Shown here: positions 50,817 through 58,219 of the stretch, one piece after another
Layout: each line of letters opens with the position of its first letter
Numbering within the stretch: position 1 is the first letter of the stretch
NCBI GenBank assembly: GCA_045802605.1
Contig: JBJMQS010000036.1
Span: 248,001-312,000 of the forward strand
DNA length: 64,000 nt
Direction of reading: 5' to 3'
Source of the DNA: JBJMQS01 sp045802605
GTDB taxonomy: Bacteria; Planctomycetota; Planctomycetia; Gemmatales; Gemmataceae
Position numbers and translations under genes: made by a program
Notes under the pieces: generated by a model
Databases searched by the model: none
The model's input: only the letters and a program-made list of their open reading frames with translations
What the model was told of the DNA's origin: nothing

Positions 50817-51126
50817 TCGCGGAGGGCTTATTCTTTACAAATGGAAAGGAATTCAAACAGAGCCGCCGGAAGGTTGGCGCCTAGGCGACAAGATGATTGA
50901 TTTTCCAAATCAGGGCAACCCAAGGGCTAATTGGAAGACGAACTATGGCCTACTTCGAGCCGAGATGTCGATGGATGAGCCCATCTACGACTCATTTCGC
51001 GATCCAGTTACCGGCGCTCAAGTACCTTCGCCGAGCGGATTTCTTAGAGCGGAACGGTACATTCTCGAGACCCGAGATTGGCGAATAAATGTAAAGACGG
51101 GCGAGCATATGCCTCCGAGGAGATAA
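50797..51126 (+). CDS. Orphan polymorphic-toxin C-terminal tail
   Basis: This 109-residue peptide reads W-R-L-G-D-K-M, then N-P-R-A-N-W-K-T-N-Y-G-L-L-R-A-E-M. Next come P-I-Y-D-S-F-R-D-P-V-T-G and G-F-L-R-A-E-R-Y-I-L-E-T-R-D-W, and it ends T-G-E-H-M-P-P. From memory this strongly resembles C-terminal toxin modules of Rhs/WapA-type and LXG proteins, but I cannot name the family or activity. It has no delivery domain, and its N-terminus abuts a truncated gene, so it is an orphan module. The GAGGAGATAAAT at its end is the ribosome site of the next gene. Confidence 0.55.
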   Translation: MYNPAPNRGGLILYKWKGIQTEPPEGWRLGDKMIDFPNQGNPRANWKTNYGLLRAEMSMDEPIYDSFRDPVTGAQVPSPSGFLRAERYILETRDWRINVKTGEHMPPRR

Positions 51127-51128
51127 AT

Positions 51129-51707
51129 ATGAGGCCGGACATTTTTGCAGATTACGCGATTAATGCGTTTTCCTTCCTCGAAAAGGAGTTTTCGTTTTCC
51201 TCCACATGGCAAGGTGGGTACGCAGTCCGTTTCGACGCGAAGGACGTGTTTGTTGCCGTGGAATATCAGATCGCCACGTCGCTCGAAATTCATGTCAAGG
51301 TTGGCTTAACAGCGGGCATTAGACATCAGGTCGAACGCCCGTTCGAAATTTGGGAAATACTCCATTTATTTGGTGTGAGCGATTTGCCTGAGGCATGCAC
51401 GGTCAAACAAGTTAGACCGGAAGAGGTGCAACAATATTTACCGCATTTGGCTTCGATCCTACGCTCGGTCGCAAAACCCCTTCTTGCCGGCGAGTACCAG
51501 TATTTCGACGCGTTAGACCAACAACGGGAACGGGATTGCAATTTGCTTGACCATCAAACTCAGTTGAAGTATGCGCGAAAAGACGCGGAGGAAGCGTGGC
51601 GGGCAAGTAATTTCAAGAAAGTGATTGAGTTGCTCGCAAGTTTTGAGGAAGACTTAACTCCGGCTGAAAAAAAACGTGTCGAAATCGCTCGAAAGAAAGC
51701 TCAATAA
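51129..51707 (+). CDS. Candidate immunity protein for the orphan toxin
   Basis: This 192-residue soluble protein starts at ATG 51129, two bases after the toxin-tail stop, with GAGGAG upstream. The N-terminal half is mixed alpha/beta (F-L-E-K-E-F-S-F-S-S-T-W, Y-A-V-R-F-D-A-K-D-V-F-V-A-V-E-Y); the C-terminal half is helical and charged (Y-A-R-K-D-A-E-E-A-W-R). No family recognised. The role is inferred only from tight coupling to the toxin-like gene. Confidence 0.55.
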   Translation: MRPDIFADYAINAFSFLEKEFSFSSTWQGGYAVRFDAKDVFVAVEYQIATSLEIHVKVGLTAGIRHQVERPFEIWEILHLFGVSDLPEACTVKQVRPEEVQQYLPHLASILRSVAKPLLAGEYQYFDALDQQRERDCNLLDHQTQLKYARKDAEEAWRASNFKKVIELLASFEEDLTPAEKKRVEIARKKAQ

Positions 51708-51764
51708 CAACCCAACGCTGCCAATTCAGACAAATGATCGACTCAATTACAATGGCAACGCGAA

Positions 51765-51900
51765 CTGAGCGAATCGCTTACTGTCGTCATCGAGCACCGA
51801 CAGGCTACGCAACTCCCTTCGACCCGATTGAGCGTGAGCGAGACATACCGCTGAGCATCTCGTCTCGTTCACGCTTGACCTCGAAGTGCCGAACACTCGA
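51765..51900. repeat. Inverted repeat AGCGTGAGCGAGAC / GTCTCGTTCACGCT
   Basis: Arms of 14 bases with one mismatch lie about 25 bases apart near 51829-51881. No T-tract follows. The 51708-51902 stretch holds no gene. Confidence 0.5.
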
Positions 51901-51902
51901 TC

Positions 51903-52215
51903 CTAAGCGTTAGAGTGCGAGACGAAGGCCAATTTCGGACACTGGTTAATACCTTCGCACGACGACGAGACCCACTGAAACAGCCCAGCCAGAAATACCG
52001 ACAGCCCCTCGGCGATTCGCTCGACATTGATCAGTGCGACGTTGCGCGATCCTCGTTCGACGTCGCTCAAATAGGTTCGGTGGATCCTGGCGCGTCTGCC
52101 AGCTCTTCCTGCGTCAGCCCTCGTTCTTCCGCAGACTGCAGACAGCATCGCCGAAGCGTTCGCGACTATCCGGTTTGCCGGCTCATCGTGCCATGTCAAC
52201 GACGGTAGCCGCTTG
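51903..52215 (-). pseudogene. XRE-family regulator, frameshifted
   Basis: The intact piece reads I-H-R-T-Y-L-S-D-V-E-R-G-S-R-N-V-A-L-I-N-V-E-R-I-A, the recognition helix region of XRE repressors. The upstream half (R-E-R-F-G-D-A-V-C-S-L-R-K-N-E-G and T-Q-E-E-L-A-D-A) lies in another frame, so at least two single-base indels break the gene. Such regulators often control restriction or toxin modules. Confidence 0.75.
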
Positions 52216-52610
52216 TAAACTTTAGGTTTATCGAATTGAGTTACAATCACGGCAGTTGTCAGGAGTGAAACATGCTTGCCATGCCCTGCCCGTCATGTGG
52301 CACTGTTGAAGTATTCCAATGATCCCTGAGGAGTAGCTTGGCTAATTAGTCGGCAACCTGAACTCATCAATGGCCGGCTTTTGAAAAACTGATCTATGGG
52401 TTAATGAAGGTCTCTAGGCAACCACTGGGCGGAGAGGATAATCACCGTCCCGCGCCTGTTAACTGAAATTAGGACAATTCGAATCTTTGCCGGCACCCAG
52501 GTGAGACGCGAAATAAAAGTCGCGCGCGATGGTCCAATGGCAATTGCGTCCGTGAAAATAGACCTTTTCAGAAATGCGCGCGCATCTCTCTATTTCTGCG
52601 CTCGGTAAAC
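52216..52610. other. Gene-poor stretch with a zinc-ribbon relic
   Basis: After AGGAGTGAAAC, an ATG at 52272 begins M-L-A-M-P-C-P-S-C-G-T-V-E and then stops at 52320, the relic of a small zinc-ribbon gene. A 14-base match (CGCGCCTGTTAACT) to 42411-42424 lies at 52451-52464. I see nothing else. Confidence 0.4.
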
Positions 52611-52614
52611 GTGT

Positions 52615-54294
52615 TTGCGAGCCGTTACGACCAGGGAGGGTGACGTCGTGAGTCAGACAGTGAATTTGGACGATTTTGGCCGGGTAGACGAGCTGTCCTG
52701 GCAGACGAGTCGTGGCACGGTCGAGGACTTCAAGTACGGCTACGACGAGTCGAGCAACGTCATCTGGCGTACCAACGAGATGAATCACAATTTCGACGAG
52801 TTGTATCACCGCACGAAAATCGACAAGGACATTGTCGCCTACGATGGTCAAGGGGAGCTGACCGACTTTGTTCGCGGTGTACTCAATTCGGCCCATACAG
52901 CGATCACCACACCTTCGCGTTCGCAAAACTGGACCATCGACCCCTTGGGCAACTTCACCCAGGTGAAGACCACGAGCGGTTCGACAACCATCACCGATAA
53001 CCGCACCCATGACCTGCAAAACCGGCTGATCTCTGCGGGCGGACAGACCTTGAGCTACGACGAGAACGGCAACCTCACTTCTGACGGCACGCATACTTTT
53101 GGCTACGACGCCTGGAACCACTTGGTGACCGTCAATGGCCAAACGGCCTACCGCTATGACGCGGCCGGTCGGGAAGTCTCTGGAGACAAGGTTTACTCGC
53201 TCTCCTGGCAGGTGATCTCGGAGAACCAGGACCACACCCAGTACGTTTGGAGCCCGGTCTATGTCGATGCCATGGTCGCTAGGATCGATCGTGACACCGG
53301 TACTCTCTTTGTGGTGCAGGATGCCAACTGGAACGTGACCGCGCTGGTCAATACCTCCGGCGACGTAGTCGAGCGCTACATTTACGATCCCTATGGCCGT
53401 TTCGATGTGCTCAATGCCGATCGCACGCCCAAGACTGGCGGCACCGCATTCACCTGGAACTACCTGCACCAAGGCGGCCGCTGGGATGCCGCGGTGGGCC
53501 TGTACCATTTCCGCCACCGCGACTACTCGCCGACTCTGATGCGGTGGATCGAGCAGGACCCGATCAGCTTCGCGGGTGGGACGAGCAACTTGTATCAGTA
53601 CGAGGGTAATGGACCGGGGAGCAATGTCGATCCGAGTGGGTTACAGCCACAAAGGTACGCTTATGAGAACCTTTTCTATAAACTGTTTATGGAAGACCCG
53701 CTGGTCGAGGCACCGGGCGGCCCCCAAGGTAAGAGAAAGGCCGTTGTTTCGCTCTACCGCCTTGATTCTGCAGCTCCCGCAAATAAAGATCCTGTCACAG
53801 GCATTACGAATCCAAACGGAATCTATGTATTTCAGCCTAAAGTTGCGCCGAGTAGCGAACGCGACCTTCTCGATCCAAATGTGCCATGGAGCAGGTTTGG
53901 TCCCGGAACTACGGTATACAATATCGGCGAAGGGGATTTCATGAACCAAATATCCCTGTTGCCAGATAATTCCATTTCGCACTTAGTTTGGAACGGTCAT
54001 GGCTATGAAGGCGGTGGTCTTACACTAATTCCGCATAAGCTCCATCTCACGCTGGAAGAAATCCAAAACGACGACGCTTCAATGCAAGTTCTACGCAATA
54101 AGCTCAGGAAGGACGCTAAGTTCACATTAAGTACTTGCGACTCAGCCGCCAATGCTAATCCTTTGATCGATTTTGCAGCGCGTATGCGCAAGGGGCTTAC
54201 AATGCGTGGATACCAGAATTTGATCAGAGGCACCGTCCCCGATAGGGATACCCAGGGCGCACCCGCAATAGAAATCCATGGGCCGTCCGATTAA
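52615..54294 (+). CDS. Rhs/YD-repeat protein with variable C-terminal domain
   Basis: This frame of up to 559 residues starts at TTG 52615, or more likely GTG 52648, which has GGGAGG upstream. Residues 10-300 are YD repeats (Y-D-E-N-G-N-L-T, F-G-Y-D-A-W-N-H-L, Y-R-Y-D-A-A-G-R). The Rhs core ends with L-Y-H-F-R-H-R-D-Y-S-P...D-P-I-S-F-A-G-G...N-L-Y-Q-Y and N-V-D-P-S-G-L at about residue 340. The C-terminal 215 residues carry S-H-L-V-W-N-G-H-G (H462) and F-T-L-S-T-C-D-S-A (C508), resembling a clan CD (caspase-like) Cys/His dyad. The N-terminal secretion part is missing, so this is a 5'-truncated Rhs gene unless it is trafficked by another protein. Confidence 0.75.
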   Translation: MRAVTTREGDVVSQTVNLDDFGRVDELSWQTSRGTVEDFKYGYDESSNVIWRTNEMNHNFDELYHRTKIDKDIVAYDGQGELTDFVRGVLNSAHTAITTPSRSQNWTIDPLGNFTQVKTTSGSTTITDNRTHDLQNRLISAGGQTLSYDENGNLTSDGTHTFGYDAWNHLVTVNGQTAYRYDAAGREVSGDKVYSLSWQVISENQDHTQYVWSPVYVDAMVARIDRDTGTLFVVQDANWNVTALVNTSGDVVERYIYDPYGRFDVLNADRTPKTGGTAFTWNYLHQGGRWDAAVGLYHFRHRDYSPTLMRWIEQDPISFAGGTSNLYQYEGNGPGSNVDPSGLQPQRYAYENLFYKLFMEDPLVEAPGGPQGKRKAVVSLYRLDSAAPANKDPVTGITNPNGIYVFQPKVAPSSERDLLDPNVPWSRFGPGTTVYNIGEGDFMNQISLLPDNSISHLVWNGHGYEGGGLTLIPHKLHLTLEEIQNDDASMQVLRNKLRKDAKFTLSTCDSAANANPLIDFAARMRKGLTMRGYQNLIRGTVPDRDTQGAPAIEIHGPSD

Positions 54295-54322
54295 TTAAGA
54301 CGCGCTCCTAGCCGGTGAGACA

Positions 54323-55345
54323 ATGCGTCCCAAAATCTGTATCGCGATGATCATTTTCAGCATTGTGATAGCAAGTGTAATCACCATATGTCTGCTCTGG
54401 GCGTTACCACAAACCGTGGAGACTCAATCGACCAGAGAGAATGACTCCCTAACCAGCACTGTATTGCCGGCATGTGACACAATTAGTTTTTTTTCGTTCA
54501 GCGGATCCGGCGATCGACTTCTTGTTGGTCGTGTTGCGGCCACCCCAGAACTGCTTGTCATTGATCCGACAAAAGGGTCAATGCGGACCTATCGGCTAGA
54601 TCACCCAATCATCTTCGCTGACTCAATGAATGGTCAATTAATTGCAGTTTCTGACACGTTAGATCTCTTATCTTACGATGCAGCTCATGAAGCGTGGATT
54701 ACAAACACTCGACATTCTGAAAGGCGAAACGTCAGCGATTTTGTTCTAAACAAATCGACTCATGTGGGTATCATACTATTTCGGAACGCAACATATGATG
54801 TGGCGACAATCGACATCGAAAAAGGAGAAATTCACAATTTCAGCTTGGATGCAGAACGGAAAGTGGCGACCGCACTAAATGAATGGTGCTACATTATGTC
54901 ATACAGTGGACGAGTCTGGCGGACCAAAACGTTTGGACAATGTGACGAAATGCGGCCTGCAGGCGAGATTGGCAAACCTAAACTACATCTTTGTGTTGGA
55001 CTGGAAAAAGGAAAACAGGTCGTCGTGCTTGATCCACATCACGCGATGAACGTGTTTGCTACAGTTCCGGATGTCACGCTTAGTAAATCAATCGACGTTC
55101 ATCGTGACTCAATTCGTTGTATGTGTCCCGGTTTGGAAGATGATTCCATAGTGATAGCGGGAGGCGGCGGCAACACAGACCCGGGCTTCGTCGCCGTTCT
55201 GAAAGACGGAAAGGAACTAGGCAGGATTGTCACGCCATTTGGTCCCGTGAATTATCTGGCAATATCGCCATCGCAAAGAAAACTCGCAATGATGAATGTT
55301 CCGACAAAAGTGTTTTGGCTGGATTGGAGCCAAGTTGCAAAGTGA
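54323..55345 (+). CDS. Membrane-anchored beta-propeller-like protein, candidate immunity
   Basis: This 340-residue protein has an N-terminal transmembrane helix (residues 7-28) and an exported part with WD/YVTN-like repeats (S-G-S-G-D-R-L-L-V-G-R-V, E-L-L-V-I-D-P-T-K-G, Y-L-A-I-S-P-S-Q-R-K-L-A). No known family. It starts 29 bp after the Rhs stop. In Rhs loci the gene after the toxin usually encodes immunity, so it may block the C-terminal domain in the periplasm. This is inferred from position. Confidence 0.55.
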   Translation: MRPKICIAMIIFSIVIASVITICLLWALPQTVETQSTRENDSLTSTVLPACDTISFFSFSGSGDRLLVGRVAATPELLVIDPTKGSMRTYRLDHPIIFADSMNGQLIAVSDTLDLLSYDAAHEAWITNTRHSERRNVSDFVLNKSTHVGIILFRNATYDVATIDIEKGEIHNFSLDAERKVATALNEWCYIMSYSGRVWRTKTFGQCDEMRPAGEIGKPKLHLCVGLEKGKQVVVLDPHHAMNVFATVPDVTLSKSIDVHRDSIRCMCPGLEDDSIVIAGGGGNTDPGFVAVLKDGKELGRIVTPFGPVNYLAISPSQRKLAMMNVPTKVFWLDWSQVAK

Positions 55346-55500
55346 CGCTTCGCTCGATGTCGAACCAGGTCACGAACGGGGGAACCGCGGATAATGGCTT
55401 GCTAGACGCCAAGGACCAGTTGATTGTTTTCGCGCGGCACTCTGAGCAGCAGCTTCTCGGCGCAGATCAATAATCCAGCCACAGCCAAAGATGGACGAGT

Positions 55501-55605
55501 GACAGCGTCGGCAACTTCACCCAGGTGGTCGCCACCGACGGCTCCGATGCCATTACCGCCAACCCTGAGCATGATTTGCAGAACCGGCTAACCCATGGCG
55601 GCTGC
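55501..55605 (+). pseudogene. Relic of a second Rhs core
   Basis: Translation gives G-N-F-T-Q-V-V-A-T, then H-D-L-Q-N-R-L-T-H-G-G, nearly the same as G-N-F-T-Q-V-K-T-T and H-D-L-Q-N-R-L-I-S-A-G-G in the Rhs gene at 52615. Sequence on both sides is unrelated. It is a leftover of another Rhs gene or of a recombined core. Confidence 0.7.
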
Positions 55606-55617
55606 GACGGTGGCCCA

Positions 55618-55859
55618 TAGAGCCGGACTTCTTCGATCGTGTTTCCGTGCGGCACACGACCACCTCGCTGGGCATCACTTCATGAATTTTGGTGGTCATC
55701 GGGTCTAAGCGTTGGCCTACGAGGCGACGTAGAAAGCCTCGCAGGTATGTAAAGGAGCGCCGAAAAGACCCTCAGGTTAGCATTTACGACGGTCCGCGCG
55801 CAATTCTCCCTTATGCGCCCCCCAAAACTTGTTCGCGAGCCGTCGCGACTGGGGAGGGA
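55618..55859. repeat. Degenerate direct repeat, copy 1 (CBS relic plus RAVTTREG segment)
   Basis: The minus strand of 55618-55745 encodes L-V-G-Q-R-L-D-P-M-T-T-K-I-H-E-V-M-P-S-E-V-V-V-C-R, part of a CBS-domain protein. It is followed by GTTAGCATTTACGA and a GTTCGCGAGCCGTYRCGAC-GGGAGG block ending at 55859. The same order occurs at 56812-57143, so the two copies flank the gene at 55937-56641. Confidence 0.7.
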
Positions 55860-55934
55860 CAAGTCACTCGAAAAGGTGCACGGACAATTAACGGACAGGC
55901 TGTGGAGTACATTCCCTACGGGATACCGAAGTAA
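55860..55934 (+). pseudogene. Possible toxin C-terminal tail relic
   Basis: An open frame ends V-T-R-K-G-A-R-T-I-N-G-Q-A-V-E-Y-I-P-Y-G-I-P-K and stops two bases before the ATG at 55937. Upstream it runs into the CBS relic, so only this tail is likely to be real protein sequence. Its position immediately before a candidate immunity gene suggests the leftover end of a toxin. Confidence 0.4.
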
Positions 55935-55936
55935 CC

Positions 55937-56641
55937 ATGAAATCGATTCATAACCAAAAATGTGAAAATTGGTTTGACGACGGAGAGGGGGTTGTCTTTG
56001 AAGACTTTTCCTTCGACACATGCTTCTTCGACCATTGTGGATTATCACTGGGTACAAAGTGCGAATTGCGATCAACTCTACGACATGTGATTGTTCGTAA
56101 TTGCACAGTAGGCCATGTAAGTGTCGGTCCTGCAATTTTCGAAGATGTATTGGTTGATGGCTTGGAAACACATGCCATGTTGATCCTTTTTGGACCGTTA
56201 TTCAAACATGTGACCCTTCGGGGCCAGATCGGAGAAGTCAAAATCAACGAGTCCGTTCATCACAGCGACAGGAGTCCGGAGACGCAACGTCCTTTTGATC
56301 TCGCTAAAGCCGAGTATTACAGAAAGGTGGACTGGGCGTTGGACATTCGGGAGGCAGAATTTCGGTATTTTAGTAGCCGTGGCATTCCTTCTCAACTGAT
56401 CCGTCGCGATTCGATGAGTCAGGTCGTGGTGAAACGTGAGAAAGCAATGTCCCCACAATGGAAGCGTCGCCTGTCTCCCAACAACAAGCACTGGCCTATC
56501 GTCATCGACATCTGTCTGGAGTCGACAAACGACCCAGAATTTATCCTGGTTGCCGAAAAACGGAAGGGTAAACGGCATTTCCAGCATCAAATCGACTGCC
56601 TAAACGAACTGCGAGACCTTGGAGTGGCCGAGCCCAATTAG
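55937..56641 (+). CDS. Unknown protein, candidate immunity factor
   Basis: This 234-residue protein has an N-terminal half with short beta-helix-like or pentapeptide-like strands (V-V-F-E-D-F-S-F-D-T-C-F-F-D-H-C, H-V-I-V-R-N-C-T-V). The C-terminal half is helical and charged (Y-Y-R-K-V-D-W-A-L-D-I-R-E-A-E-F-R). No signal peptide; no family that I can name. It starts two bases after the possible toxin tail and is flanked by the duplicated CBS/RAVTTREG segments, as expected of a recombined toxin-immunity cassette. Confidence 0.5.
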   Translation: MKSIHNQKCENWFDDGEGVVFEDFSFDTCFFDHCGLSLGTKCELRSTLRHVIVRNCTVGHVSVGPAIFEDVLVDGLETHAMLILFGPLFKHVTLRGQIGEVKINESVHHSDRSPETQRPFDLAKAEYYRKVDWALDIREAEFRYFSSRGIPSQLIRRDSMSQVVVKREKAMSPQWKRRLSPNNKHWPIVIDICLESTNDPEFILVAEKRKGKRHFQHQIDCLNELRDLGVAEPN

Positions 56642-56658
56642 GCTATTGTCGCAGCGGC

Positions 56659-56928
56659 TCACACCCGCCCAAACATATATTCCTGCAGCAAGTGAATCGT
56701 CTGTTCCTGATCCATCGCTAGCAAGGTGTTCAGGTCGCCGATGGAAATCATGCCGATGAGCTTATTGTCACGGTCGAGGACGGGCAGGTGGCGGATGCGG
56801 CGGTGGCACATGGAGCCGCGGACTTCTTCGATCGTGGTTTCCGGGCGGCACACGATTACTTCCGTCGAATCACTTTGCGATCTTTGATGGTCTTCGGGTC
56901 GATGCGTTGGCCCACCCGCGACGTACAA
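56659..56928 (-). pseudogene. CBS-domain protein, N-terminally truncated
   Basis: Residues 30-89 read T-I-E-E-V-R-G-S-M-C-H-R-R-I-R-H-L-P-V-L-D-R...L-I-G-M-I-S-I-G-D-L-N, the second CBS domain of a typical CBS-pair protein, ending H-L-L-Q-E-Y-M-F-G-R-V. The first CBS domain is lost, and a missing base before C-R-P-E-T shifts the frame. The 55618-55745 relic preserves the unshifted version of the junction (V-M-P-S-E-V-V-V-C-R). CBS pairs sense adenine nucleotides. Confidence 0.75.
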
Positions 56929-57143
56929 AGGCTCGCATTACAGTGGCTTTTGCGATGACTCATTCCCAGTCATGCGGGCCGATTCGACTTCTAAGCTAGC
57001 CTCAGAGGAGGTACGGACTTGACTTGTCGCGAGTGTGGAACGGGCGCCGATAAGGCCTTCAAGTTAGCATTTACGAGGTTCCTGGTGCAATTCTCTTCTC
57101 TTGCGCGCGAAATCCTGTTCGCAAGCCGTTACGACTAGGGAGG
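56812..57143. repeat. Degenerate direct repeat, copy 2 (CBS plus RAVTTREG segment)
   Basis: Partner of 55618-55859. It contains the 5' end of the CBS gene, then AAGTTAGCATTTACGAGG at 57061, then GTTCGCAAGCCGTTACGACTAGGGAGG at 57117-57143. A third copy of only the last block (GTTTGCGAGCCGTTACGACCAGGGAGG) is at 52613-52639, at the start of the Rhs frame. No gene between 57144 and 57184. Confidence 0.65.
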
Positions 57144-57184
57144 TATCAGATCATCCGGCAATTCGAATGCGGATGGCAGCCGGT

Positions 57185-57457
57185 CTAAGGCCTAGTCTTG
57201 TCGATCGATTCGAAATCTGCATCGCCAAAGGGTGGCAACTTGAATTCGCGTGCCGCCATTCTGAGAACCTCGACGGCCTCGGGTCGCTCGTTGACTCGAA
57301 TGAGCACCTCGGCAACTAACTCGCGCCGAGACTCTTCCATCGCAACAATGCTTTCGTGATAATGCCGCGCCGCCTGAATGACGCGCAGAGGAAGCTTCGG
57401 CTTCTTCTTGGGCTTGAGCATGTCCTCGGTGAAACGCTTGTGCGGCTTGGACTTCAT
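57185..57457 (-). CDS. Small basic protein of unknown function
   Basis: The 90-residue protein from ATG 57457 has AGGAGG upstream. The N-terminus is very basic (K-P-K-K-K-P-K-L-P-L-R); the rest is helical (A-R-H-Y-H-E-S-I-V-A-M-E-E-S-R-R-E-L-V-A-E-V-L-I). No family recognised. It follows the 57525-57824 gene on the same strand with a 67-bp gap, so both may be one operon. Confidence 0.6.
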   Translation of the reverse strand: MKSKPHKRFTEDMLKPKKKPKLPLRVIQAARHYHESIVAMEESRRELVAEVLIRVNERPEAVEVLRMAAREFKLPPFGDADFESIDKTRP

Positions 57458-57524
57458 TGCGAGCCTCCTGCAAATGCGGTGCGGTCCATATGACCATCCG
57501 TGATAAAGAAAGTCCAATTGCATC

Positions 57525-57824
57525 TCAAGCCAGCGAAATAGGCGTTACGTCAACACCTTCGGTGTTTTGGAAGACATGGTAAACGTCTTTCTCTTCTACC
57601 ATGCCCCAAGGCTTGGTGACGTACAGTCGGGCGCGGCCAGCGCGCGGTGGGGCGACTTCGGAGGCATCCAGCCCAGCCGCTTGAAGCGTATCGATGAGAT
57701 GGGCTGCGTTAAAGCGGCGTTCTCGAGTTTCGCCGTCGGCGATGAACTCGACCACAACGCCGCGAGAATCAAAGCCTGAATTTGGGCAACCGCGCTGAAT
57801 TTTCTGCACTTCGACCGAAACCAC
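57525..57824 (-). CDS. Small protein of unknown function
   Basis: This 99-residue protein starts at GTG 57824 with AAGGAGG upstream. It has beta-strand-like segments (V-V-V-E-F-I-A-D-G-E-T-R-E-R-R-F, A-R-L-Y-V-T-K-P-W-G-M-V-E-E-K-D-V-Y). No family known to me. Divergent from the chemotaxis operon. Confidence 0.6.
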   Translation of the reverse strand: MVSVEVQKIQRGCPNSGFDSRGVVVEFIADGETRERRFNAAHLIDTLQAAGLDASEVAPPRAGRARLYVTKPWGMVEEKDVYHVFQNTEGVDVTPISLA

Positions 57825-58219
57825 GTCGTATCCTCCTTGGGGACGGGAATACGATTCTAGAACATTTTGCCGAGATTAATGACTGCGCCCGTTGGGATTT
57901 ACTCTCGGTGCGATACAAGCTCAATCACCGCCGCCTATTGCGAACATGGATTAAAACGAATGTCAGGCCCTCGAATGTCCGAGGTCCTAAGCGATAGTCG
58001 CTAGTTCACTGCGGATGAATTTGTGTTTTTGTTGACGGATCTCTCTAAGGAACGCTGGTTACAAGCTAGCCGCAAATAGGGATTTGAGGGCCATGACGTC
58101 TAGGTCGCCAAAAGGCTTGTGTCGCACTGATGCCCTGTTGAGCAGCCTTTGTTCAATATGGAAACCCTGTAAACTGGAATGCACTGCAATAGATTTGGCC
58201 ATAGTACCTCGACCCACGA
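57825..58219. other. Gene-free upstream region of the chemotaxis operon
   Basis: These 395 bases separate the divergent small gene from cheA. I see a short CCTCG...CGAGG hairpin near 57970 and no supportable gene. The che promoter must lie here but I cannot place it with confidence. Confidence 0.4.

Noticed and set aside
42411..52464. A 14-base direct repeat (CGCGCCTGTTAACT) as possible island ends
   Set aside because: Several 14-base matches are expected by chance in 64 kb, and neither copy sits at a clear structural boundary.
57782..57997. Short plus-strand frame upstream of cheA
   Set aside because: It overlaps the start of the minus-strand gene at 57824 and has no ribosome site or domain.
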